A model generated the notes under the pieces. That model did no database searches, had not been told where the DNA came from, and saw only the letters and a program-made list of their open reading frames with translations. This document shows, piece after piece, positions 1 through 5,883 of a stretch of 7,143 bases of DNA; position 1 is the first letter of the stretch, and each line of letters opens with the position of its first letter. The translations under genes and the position numbers were made by a program. The stretch covers positions 1,419 to 8,561 of the forward strand of contig DZCT01000204.1 of the NCBI GenBank assembly GCA_022736535.1, written 5' to 3'. Source of the DNA: Desulfatirhabdium butyrativorans. Lineage in GTDB: Bacteria; Desulfobacterota; Desulfobacteria; Desulfobacterales; JAIFKL01.

Positions 1-158
1 ATAAATAATTCTTTGCCTTCTCTGCGCCCTCTGCGTACTTTGCGAGAAACTTTTTATTATTTCTCGCAAAGGACGCTAAGAGCGCTAAGAAAAGCTTTTT
101 TTTATAAATAATTCTTTGCCTTCTCTGCGCCCTCTGCGTACTTTGCGAGAAACTTTTT
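1..158. repeat. Family A repeat cluster (two direct copies around an inverted one)
   Basis: Positions 1-55 and 104-158 are identical over 55 bases. Between them, 60-90 carries an inverted relative (TTTCTCGCAAAGGACGCTAA). The unit is built from roughly 10-base imperfect steps (CTCTGCGCC, CTCTGCGTA, CTTTGCGAG). A third, inverted copy at 5592-5641 matches 1-50 at 44 of 50 positions. Such CTCTGCG/CTTTGCG repeats are known to be scattered in many environmental bacterial genomes; their function is not established. No open frame of significance crosses the cluster. The window starts inside the cluster, so it may extend further upstream. Confidence 0.9.
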
Positions 159-159
159 T
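60..159 (+). terminator. Large imperfect hairpin ending in a T-run (possible terminator)
   Basis: TTTCTCGCAAAG at 60-71 pairs with CTTTGCGAGAAA at 141-152, with a self-complementary AAAAGCTTTT at 90-99 inside. The right arm is followed by C and six T at 154-159. A shorter alternative hairpin pairs TTTGCGAGAAA (39-49) with TTTCTCGCAAA (60-70) across a 10-base loop. The shape would suit transcription termination of an upstream gene before the toxin-antitoxin operon. It could equally be just the fold of the repeat element; nothing in the sequence separates the two. Confidence 0.35.
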
Positions 160-179
160 GCGAGACATCAGGTGAAAAA

Positions 180-410
180 ATGCTGCAACAGATACAGTTA
201 AAAGACGCTGAAAATAACTTCAGAGAACTTATCCGAAAATCGCTTCTGGGCTATGAGTTTGTTATTATGATAGATGACAAGCCCGCTGTCAGGCTCGCGC
301 CTTTTAAGAAAAAGAAGTATTCAAGAAAATTGGGGACGGCTGAGGGGCAGATAGTGATAAAAGATGATTTCAAAGAAATTCCGGAAGGTTTTGAGGATTA
401 TATACCGTGA
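180..410 (+). CDS. Phd/YefM-type antitoxin
   Basis: This is the 76-residue antitoxin partner of the PIN toxin that follows. The N-terminal half (residues 3-41) has the Phd/YefM pattern: a short strand and helix (LKDAENNFRELIRKSLLG) followed by EFVIMIDDKPAVRLAP. In this family that part dimerises and binds operator DNA. The C-terminal tail (42-76; basic KKKK, then LGTAEGQIVIKDDF and an acidic end) resembles the segment that wraps around and blocks the toxin. The ATG at 180 has an AGGTG Shine-Dalgarno at 170-174 with 5-base spacing. The stop overlaps the toxin start by four bases, so translation is probably coupled. By family analogy the complex should repress its own promoter, but no clear operator is visible in the repeat-filled upstream DNA. 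Family assignment is good; the exact subfamily (Phd or DUF2281-like VapB) is uncertain. Confidence 0.85.
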   Translation: MLQQIQLKDAENNFRELIRKSLLGYEFVIMIDDKPAVRLAPFKKKKYSRKLGTAEGQIVIKDDFKEIPEGFEDYIP

Positions 411-793
411 AAGTCTTGTTGGACAAATGCACGTTCTTATGGTTAGTAACAAAGGATACCGGGCATCTCAGCCAAGAAGCCATAGATATATTTTTAGATG
501 AGAAAAACGAAATATATCTGAGTGTTGTTTCTGCGTGGGAAATCAGCATAAAAGCCGGTATCGGGAAATTGGAGATAGCCTTGCCTGTCCATGCGTTTCT
601 GACAGAACAGATAGAGTTGAATGAATTGTCGCTGTTGCCCTTAGAACTGGCACATGCAGCAAAAGTGTCCGAACTTCCTTTTCATCACAAAGACCCTTTT
701 GATCGGTTGCTGATTGCACAGGCGATGATTGAAGACATACCGATCCTCAGCGGCGATTCAATTTTTAAGCGTTATAATATCAGAAGGATATGA
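407..793 (+). CDS. vapC: PIN-domain toxin, VapC type
   Basis: This 128-residue single-domain protein has the usual length of a VapC-type PIN toxin, a metal-dependent RNase that blocks translation unless held by its antitoxin. The acidic active-site residues are visible: D6 in LLDKCTFLW, E45 in SAWEISIKAG, D96 and D99 in HHKDPFDRLLIAQA, and D117 in ILSGDS. The layout matches the VapC subgroup that usually begins LLDTHTFLW; here T-H is replaced by K7-C8 beside the first aspartate. The start is a GTG at 407 inside GTGA, overlapping the antitoxin stop (408-410). A GAGGA at 393-397 lies nine bases upstream. Gene order (antitoxin first) and overlap are typical of an intact two-gene operon. RNase activity is inferred from the family, and the target RNA cannot be read from the sequence. 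Confidence 0.9.
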   Translation: MKVLLDKCTFLWLVTKDTGHLSQEAIDIFLDEKNEIYLSVVSAWEISIKAGIGKLEIALPVHAFLTEQIELNELSLLPLELAHAAKVSELPFHHKDPFDRLLIAQAMIEDIPILSGDSIFKRYNIRRI

Positions 794-838
794 GAAGAAT
801 ATGATTCTGATAAGACTTATTTCGACAGAAAATTCATT

Positions 839-920
839 CCCCCCTTTTCTAAAGGGGGGCAGGGGGGATTTCTGCGTAATTCAACGAAAATCCCCCTTAA
901 TCCCCCTTTTAAAAAGGGGG
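839..920. repeat. Family B palindromic element, leader copy
   Basis: An imperfect inverted repeat has 33-base arms (839-871 and 888-920) and a 16-base spacer. The left arm has C6, an AT stretch, G6, CA, G6, then ATTT. The right arm has the complementary order, with C5, TTAAT, C5, TTTTAAAAA and G5. Each arm can also fold on itself (for example C6 at 839-844 with G6 at 854-859). It ends 15 bases before the Shine-Dalgarno of the mannanase gene, so it lies in that gene's probable leader. C5/G5 palindromes of this style are widespread in several bacterial phyla. A relative lies inside the next gene at 1562-1656. Confidence 0.9.
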
Positions 921-935
921 AAAACCGATTTGAAC

Positions 936-941
936 AAGGAG
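936..941 (+). promoter_or_regulatory. Ribosome binding site fixing the mannanase start
   Basis: AAGGAG sits nine bases before the ATG at 951. The reading frame is open further upstream to 729, but the first 74 codons of that longer frame overlap vapC and the family B palindrome and show no domain. The ATG at 951 begins a convincing signal peptide, so this site decides the start. Confidence 0.85.
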
Positions 942-950
942 TCAGCCGCC

Positions 951-3900
951 ATGAAAAAGATTACTTCACTCATCTTCTGCTTATGCGGACTTTTTTTTCT
1001 CTCAACGGAGAGCCGCGCCCTCACCACCGCAAAAGCCCGTCTTCCCTTTATCGCCAACAAGGGACAAGTTCACGAAAGCGTCAGATTCTACGCCCCGATC
1101 TTCAGCGGAACGGTCTTTGTCACCGCAGACGGAGACATTGTTTACTCGCTCCAGAAAGCCGACAAGCGCACGGCGATTACTGAGACATTCATCGGCGCAA
1201 GCATCAGAGCCATCACGGGAGAGGGCGAGAGCATCACAAAAGTAAGCGATTTCAGAGGAAAAGACCCGTCAAAATGGCGATCCGGAATTTCTGCTTATGA
1301 CTCGCTCGACCTCGGCGAAATTTATTCGGGCGTCAATCTGAATCTGAAAGCTTACGGCAACAATGTAGAAAAACTATTCCGCCTGAGCCCCGGCGCTACG
1401 CCTGAAGCCTTAAAAATCAGACTCAGAGGCGCAACATCGCTGCGTGTAAACAACGCCGGAGAACTTGAAGCAGAAACACTGCTCGGAACGGTCACATTTA
1501 CAAAGCCCGTGGCGTATCAGGAGATTCCGCCTGCTTCCGATGCGGCTGAGTCAAGAAAAAACTCCCCCCTTGAGGGGGGCATGGGGGGTGTCTGCTCCGC
1601 ACAAAGAGCTGATTGCCTTAGAGAAACACCCCCCCTTGCCCCCCTCAATGGGGGAGTAAAAACATACATTGACATTTCCTACCTCGTGAACGGCGATGAA
1701 TACGGTTTCAAAACAGGCGATTATGACCGTGAATATCCACTTTTCATTGACCCCATGCTGGCGGCGACTTTCTTTGGCGGCAGCGATGATGAATTTGCCG
1801 CCATCGCCTTGGACAAAGAGGGCAATGTCTATGCGGTCGGTGAGACATATTCATCCGATTTTCCATCAACTTCAGGCAGTTATGACCAAAGCCGGAACAC
1901 CGGCAGCGATGTGTTTGTCTCAAAATTCAGCGCGGATCTGACAACTCTCCTGATTTCCACATTTTTGGGCGGAGCCGGCAATGATGCGGCGTATTCCGTG
2001 ATCTTGGATTCAGGCGGAAATGTCTATGTCTCAGGCGAGACAAGTTCATCTGATTTTCCCACAACGCCGAATGCTTATGATACCACACCTTCTGCTGCGG
2101 CAAGCGACAGAGACGCTTTTGTAGTAAAACTTGACGCTGATCTGACCACGCTTTCCGCATCTACCCTTATCGGCGGAAAAGGCGATGAAACCTGTACCGC
2201 TCTTCTTTCGGACGGAAACGGCGGCGTCTATATTGCCGGTGATACGACTTCATCTGATTTTCCTATAACAGCCGGTGTTTTTGATGAGACATACAACAGC
2301 GGAACCGTATCCGGCGGAGATATTTTTATCTCCAAATTTGATACAAACCTGACCACGCTTTCCGCGTCCACCTTTCTGGGGCGCGGGGGAAGAGATGTTG
2401 TCGGCGTTGCATTGGCGTCAGACGGAAAAGGAAATCTCTATGTGAGCGGTCAGACCCGTTCTTCGGCTTTTCCTACAACGCCTGGCGCATATAATGAGAC
2501 ATTCACCGGCGATAACGACAATGTTTTTATTTCAAAAATCAGCGGAGACCTGAAAACGCTTCTCGCGTCCACGTTTATCGGCGGAAATGCGGATAGCAGT
2601 TTTGCCGCTTTGGACAAAGCGGGAAATGTCTATGTCGCTGGCGGTACGTTTTCATCTGACTTTCCAACAACATCCGGCGTGTATGATGAGACATTCAACA
2701 GCAGCGAAGGCGCGGGGAGCGATGCTTTTATCTCAAAGCTTGACGGCAATCTGACAACATTGCTTGCCTCCACATTTTTCGGCGGCAGCGATGCCGAGTT
2801 TGTCAACGGCATTGTCTTGGATCAAAAGGGAAAAATTTATGTGAGCGGCATGACATCTTCGGCTGATTTTCCCACGACATCGGTGGCTTATGACCGCAGT
2901 TTCAACGGCGGGGGCGATATTTTCCTCAGCGGCGATGTGTTTGTCTCCGTGTTTGACAGCGATCTGAAAACCCTTAGTGCTTCTACCTTTCTCGGCGGCA
3001 GCGCGGATGACTGGAGCAATTCGCTTGTCTTAACTGAAAACGGCAACATCTGTGTTTCCGGCGGCACTTATTCATCTGATTTTCCGATAAGTTCCGCTGG
3101 GTATGATAAGACATTCGGCGGCAAAAGCGATGCCTTTGTCGTAAAACTTGACAGTTGCCTCTCCGCGCTGCCTTCGCTCTTCAACTTTGAAACCGCGACA
3201 AACGAAGGCTGGGAAGCCTCGGCGCGGAAGGGCGAACTCGGCGTTTCCGGCGTGAATGTCTCTTCTGAACAGGCATACAGCGGCGAATACGCATTGGCAA
3301 TGAATGTTCATCTCAACGCCGCCGATGCCGATCTGAGCAGCGGAACGGCGTCTGTCATGGTTCCGGGCGACATGGCAGGGCGTCCGATAACGGCATGGGT
3401 GAAGTTTCCCAAAGGCGCAACGGGCGATCCCGCTCATCCCAACGGCGTGCAGCTTTTTGTCAAAGATCAGGATTTCCGCATTCAGATGTCTCCCTGGCGA
3501 AACATCGGTTCGGACATACCGGAGGAGCAATGGACGCAGATCGAATTGACGCCGGCAACGACTGCGCCGACCGGCGGCTATACGGATGCGGGATTTGATC
3601 CGAGTCAGGTCATAGTTGTCGGCGTGAAGGTAGGCGCGGGAACCGGTTCGCAGACGCGGTTTCAGGGCTTATGCTGGCTGGATGTCGTCACAGTTGACGC
3701 TGCGCCGATGACGGTCCCGGAGTCGGATCATGTTTTCAACTTCGACTCGCTCACACCCGAACAGCAGGCGCAAAAGCCCTTCGGCTACGGTCCTTACTGG
3801 AATGCGGATCCGAACTGGGGAACGGCTTTCAGGTCTGAAGACATTACGGTGCAGAACGGCTCGCTTGCTGTCAATGCGAACTTTATGACCGCATCTGAAA

Positions 3901-5621
3901 CCGCTCGGAAAGCCTATATCGGCGTGACGCTTCAGCCCAATCTCGACATCGGCAACAAGAAAAACCGGCTGATTCGGGCAGAGATAAAGTTTGACTCCTA
4001 TATCGGTCCCGAACAGATGCAGGCAACGCTTTTTGTCTATGACCGGCAGGATGCGGGGCCCGGGTGCCAGGGCGAGGAATGCCGCTGGTATCGGAGCAAA
4101 GATTTCCGAGTCGGCGGACACAGTTGGAATGAAATCACTTTTGATCTGGATGCGGAAAATATCTCCGATGACTCGCTGAAAAATATCCTGAAAATCGGCA
4201 TTCAGTTTTATTCCAATATCTCCTATTCCGGTAAAATTTTTATAGACAATGTGACAGTCGGCGGAAAAGAAGACATTGCCAAAATTGCCAATCTGAATCA
4301 GGGATTTGTCTCCCGAAACGGTTCGGATTTTGAGTTGAACGGGAAGCCCTGCCGCTTTGCGGGGAACAATGTTTACTACCTTTTCTACAAGTCTCACTTT
4401 ATGATTGACGATGTGATGGATACCATGCAGCGAAACGGCATAGAAGTGTTGCGGACATGGGCTTTCGGCGAAGGCATTCCCCAAAATACAGATGAGGCAA
4501 TGAGTTTTCAGCCGGAAAAAGGGCTTTACTACGAGCCGGTTTTTGTCAACTTTGACTACGTGATCAAATCTGCCGGAGAACACGGCATCCGCCTGATGCT
4601 GCCCTTGGCGAACTACTGGTCAGAATTCGGCGGCATGGCGCAATACCTTGAATGGTGCGGCATTGACAAAGAAAACACACAGGCTTTCTACACAGACAGC
4701 AATGTGAAATCCGCTTACAAAAACTATATCAAAACTGTGCTGAACCGTGTGAATACGCTCACCGGCATTGCTTACAAAGACGACCCCACGATATTTGCAT
4801 GGGAACTGGTGAACGAACCCCGATGCGAAACCTGTCAGAACGGAGAAATCTATGCGTGGATCAAAGAGATGAGTCAATTTGTCAGAAGCCTTGACACAAA
4901 GCATCTTGTGGGCATCGGCGATGAGGGATTTCTGCGGGAAAACGGAAATGCCGACATTTTCTATAACGGACACTACGGCGTGGACTGGGAGCAAAATCTC
5001 GGCATCGGTGCCGTTGATTTCGGAACGGTTCATGTTTATCCGGAACTCTGGGAGAAAGATGCGGTATGGACTTCGGAGTGGATTTCAACGCATATCCGCC
5101 GGGCGGAAACAGTCGGAAAGCCGATTATTTTTGAGGAATTCGGCATAAAAGGCGCAAACAGGGACGAGCTTTACAGACAATGGACAGCGCAGTTTGAAAA
5201 TGACTCATGCCTCGGCGCTGACGGCGATCTGGTCTGGATGATTGCGGGCAAGGTGAACGGACCCGACGACGAACATGAGACAATTGACGGCTCGTATTAC
5301 TATCCCGACGGAGACGAATTTACTTTATGGGAGCCGGAAACTGCCATGTCAATTATCAGACAGCATTCTGAAAATATGAGGAATTTATTATACATAAAAG
5401 GAGACATCAACAGGGACGGTTCTGTGAATCTTAAAGACGCGGTTCTCGCGCTTCAAATCTGCGGAAATATTGCAGAGACATCGGAAAATATCTGCAAAAA
5501 CGCCGACATAAACGGAGACGGCAGCATCGGTGTGCAGGAGGCGGTTTATGCGCTCAATGTTTCCGCGGCGGGTATTTTATGCCCCCCTAAGGTTTCTCGC
5601 AAAGAGCGCAGAGGGCGCTAA
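951..5621 (+). CDS. Secreted modular endo-beta-1,4-mannanase (SBBP propeller, CBM-like modules, GH5, dockerin)
   Basis: This 1556-residue exported protein probably hydrolyses internal beta-1,4-mannan bonds outside the cell. Residues 1-24 form a Sec signal peptide (KK, hydrophobic core, SRA end). Residues 26-268 are the domain usually preceding SBBP repeats (FIANKGQ; REYPLFIDPML), interrupted at 204-236 by a palindrome-encoded insert. Seven SBBP blades span 272-740. Two jelly-roll, carbohydrate-binding-like modules follow (about 744-918 and 929-1107). The GH5 domain (about 1118-1475) most resembles the plant-type mannanase subfamily GH5_7: RTWAF at 1168-1172, acid/base E1289 in WELVNEPR, HVYPELW at 1361-1367, nucleophile E1396 in FEEFG, and W1429. 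A dockerin-like pair of calcium loops (DINRDGSVNLKDAV at 1485; DINGDGSIGVQEAV at 1519) ends near 1541. The tail CPPKVSRKERRGR comes largely from a repeat. Catalysis is well supported; mannan rather than another glucan is inferred from motifs. The architecture is unusual for a mannanase. Confidence 0.9.
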   Translation: MKKITSLIFCLCGLFFLSTESRALTTAKARLPFIANKGQVHESVRFYAPIFSGTVFVTADGDIVYSLQKADKRTAITETFIGASIRAITGEGESITKVSDFRGKDPSKWRSGISAYDSLDLGEIYSGVNLNLKAYGNNVEKLFRLSPGATPEALKIRLRGATSLRVNNAGELEAETLLGTVTFTKPVAYQEIPPASDAAESRKNSPLEGGMGGVCSAQRADCLRETPPLAPLNGGVKTYIDISYLVNGDEYGFKTGDYDREYPLFIDPMLAATFFGGSDDEFAAIALDKEGNVYAVGETYSSDFPSTSGSYDQSRNTGSDVFVSKFSADLTTLLISTFLGGAGNDAAYSVILDSGGNVYVSGETSSSDFPTTPNAYDTTPSAAASDRDAFVVKLDADLTTLSASTLIGGKGDETCTALLSDGNGGVYIAGDTTSSDFPITAGVFDETYNSGTVSGGDIFISKFDTNLTTLSASTFLGRGGRDVVGVALASDGKGNLYVSGQTRSSAFPTTPGAYNETFTGDNDNVFISKISGDLKTLLASTFIGGNADSSFAALDKAGNVYVAGGTFSSDFPTTSGVYDETFNSSEGAGSDAFISKLDGNLTTLLASTFFGGSDAEFVNGIVLDQKGKIYVSGMTSSADFPTTSVAYDRSFNGGGDIFLSGDVFVSVFDSDLKTLSASTFLGGSADDWSNSLVLTENGNICVSGGTYSSDFPISSAGYDKTFGGKSDAFVVKLDSCLSALPSLFNFETATNEGWEASARKGELGVSGVNVSSEQAYSGEYALAMNVHLNAADADLSSGTASVMVPGDMAGRPITAWVKFPKGATGDPAHPNGVQLFVKDQDFRIQMSPWRNIGSDIPEEQWTQIELTPATTAPTGGYTDAGFDPSQVIVVGVKVGAGTGSQTRFQGLCWLDVVTVDAAPMTVPESDHVFNFDSLTPEQQAQKPFGYGPYWNADPNWGTAFRSEDITVQNGSLAVNANFMTASETARKAYIGVTLQPNLDIGNKKNRLIRAEIKFDSYIGPEQMQATLFVYDRQDAGPGCQGEECRWYRSKDFRVGGHSWNEITFDLDAENISDDSLKNILKIGIQFYSNISYSGKIFIDNVTVGGKEDIAKIANLNQGFVSRNGSDFELNGKPCRFAGNNVYYLFYKSHFMIDDVMDTMQRNGIEVLRTWAFGEGIPQNTDEAMSFQPEKGLYYEPVFVNFDYVIKSAGEHGIRLMLPLANYWSEFGGMAQYLEWCGIDKENTQAFYTDSNVKSAYKNYIKTVLNRVNTLTGIAYKDDPTIFAWELVNEPRCETCQNGEIYAWIKEMSQFVRSLDTKHLVGIGDEGFLRENGNADIFYNGHYGVDWEQNLGIGAVDFGTVHVYPELWEKDAVWTSEWISTHIRRAETVGKPIIFEEFGIKGANRDELYRQWTAQFENDSCLGADGDLVWMIAGKVNGPDDEHETIDGSYYYPDGDEFTLWEPETAMSIIRQHSENMRNLLYIKGDINRDGSVNLKDAVLALQICGNIAETSENICKNADINGDGSIGVQEAVYALNVSAAGILCPPKVSRKERRGR
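1562..1656. repeat. Family B palindromic element inside the mannanase gene
   Basis: The left arm 1562-1591 (CTC5-6 TTGA G6 CAT G6 TGT) is complementary to the right arm 1626-1656 across a 34-base spacer. The left arm alone can fold as C6-TTGA-G6 (1564-1579). The element is read in frame as residues 204-236 with no stop. It lies between FTKPVAYQEI and YIDISYLVNGDEYGF, a junction that is normally a short loop in SBBP N-terminal domains. It is related to the element at 839-920 in arm composition (TT..AG6 CA.G6) and in the spacer (TCTGC, six bases, CAA.GA). Confidence 0.9.
1764..3170 (+). repeat. Seven tandem SBBP repeats encoding a beta-propeller
   Basis: There are seven protein-level repeats of 63-71 residues, starting at 1764, 1956, 2160, 2367, 2568, 2769 and 2982. 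Each follows the pattern STF-L/F-GG, then a variable stretch, GN-V/I-YVSG-T-SSDFPTT-AYD, then DAFVSK-L/F-DL-TLLA. At DNA level the words TCATCTGATTTTCC and ATGTCTATGTC recur with about 200-base spacing. Seven copies fit one closed seven-bladed propeller. Blade 4 has GRGGRD where the others have GG followed by a short acidic loop, blade 5 is shorter in the same loop, and blade 6 has an extra FLSGD insert. Confidence 0.9.
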
Positions 5622-5687
5622 GAAGACAAAGGATTATTTATAAAAAAAAGCTTTTCTTTGCGCTCTTTGCGGGCTTTGCGAGAAATA
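5591..5687. repeat. Family A palindrome overlapping the mannanase stop codon
   Basis: TTTCTCGCAAAG (5593-5604) is complementary to CTTTGCGAGAAA (5674-5685), with AAAAGCTTTT at 5646-5655 near the centre. Bases 5592-5641, read on the minus strand, match window positions 1-50 at 44 of 50. The TAA stop of the mannanase gene (5619-5621) lies inside the left arm, which therefore encodes the last ten or so residues. As a strong hairpin directly after the gene it may help end transcription or protect the mRNA 3' end, although no long T-run follows the right arm. Confidence 0.9.
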
Positions 5688-5745
5688 ATAAAGCGGAAAA
5701 TGATTTTTTTGCATATTTTTCTCTGAAAATACTCTCTTTGCCCTA

Positions 5746-5774
5746 TTGACCTCTTTCTCATTTTCAGATACATA
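5746..5774 (+). promoter_or_regulatory. Possible sigma-70 promoter for the NlpC/P60 gene
   Basis: TTGACC (5746-5751) is five of six to the -35 consensus. After a 17-base spacer comes TACATA (5769-5774), a weak -10. Initiation would be near 5781, giving a leader of about 100 bases that includes the perfect palindrome at 5815-5845. The call rests on motif matching only. Confidence 0.35.
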
Positions 5775-5814
5775 AACGGTCAGGGTGGCGGACTTTTCCC
5801 TGCCCTGCCATTTA

Positions 5815-5845
5815 CAAACTAAGTTTATTTAATAAACTTAGTTTG
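5815..5845. promoter_or_regulatory. Perfect 31-bp AT-rich palindrome (operator-like or leader hairpin)
   Basis: CAAACTAAGTTTATT (5815-5829) is exactly complementary to AATAAACTTAGTTTG (5831-5845) around a single central T. It lies 25 bases before the Shine-Dalgarno of the NlpC/P60 gene. It has no G/C-rich stem and no T-run, so it is a poor intrinsic terminator. Perfect symmetry and position suggest a dimeric repressor site or a leader RNA hairpin. It could also be another small mobile palindrome. It is unlike repeat families A, B and C. Confidence 0.6.
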
Positions 5846-5870
5846 TTATGCACCACTACCTAAAAAAAGA

Positions 5871-5877
5871 AAGGAGG
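5871..5877 (+). promoter_or_regulatory. Ribosome binding site fixing the NlpC/P60 start
   Basis: AAGGAGG lies six bases before the ATG at 5884. An in-frame ATG at 5848 is 36 bases earlier, but it abuts the palindrome, has no Shine-Dalgarno, and would place twelve mostly basic and polar residues before the lipoprotein signal. Confidence 0.9.
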
Positions 5878-5883
5878 CGCCCC

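Noticed and set aside
103..108. TATAAA as -10 box of the toxin-antitoxin operon
   Set aside because: It is part of the repeat unit and has no -35-like sequence at the right distance, so it cannot be told apart from chance.
1..158. CRISPR array
   Set aside because: There are only two direct copies, with an inverted relative as the 'spacer'; no regular repeat-spacer unit and no cas genes.
839..920. Insertion sequence remnant or IS end
   Set aside because: No transposase fragment and no target duplication can be seen; it is a self-contained palindrome shared with 1562-1656.
729..950. Upstream extension of the mannanase frame
   Set aside because: It overlaps vapC out of frame, runs through a palindromic repeat, lacks a ribosome binding site, and would bury the signal peptide at residue 75. 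The ATG at 951 with AAGGAG is much better.
1764..3170. DNA-level tandem repeat of non-coding origin
   Set aside because: The roughly 200-base period is fully explained by the seven SBBP blades; conservation follows the protein motifs.
3669..4583. 304-codon open frame on the minus strand
   Set aside because: It lies entirely opposite the CBM-like and GH5 coding sequence, has no recognisable domain or ribosome binding site, and is explained by the codon bias of the real gene.
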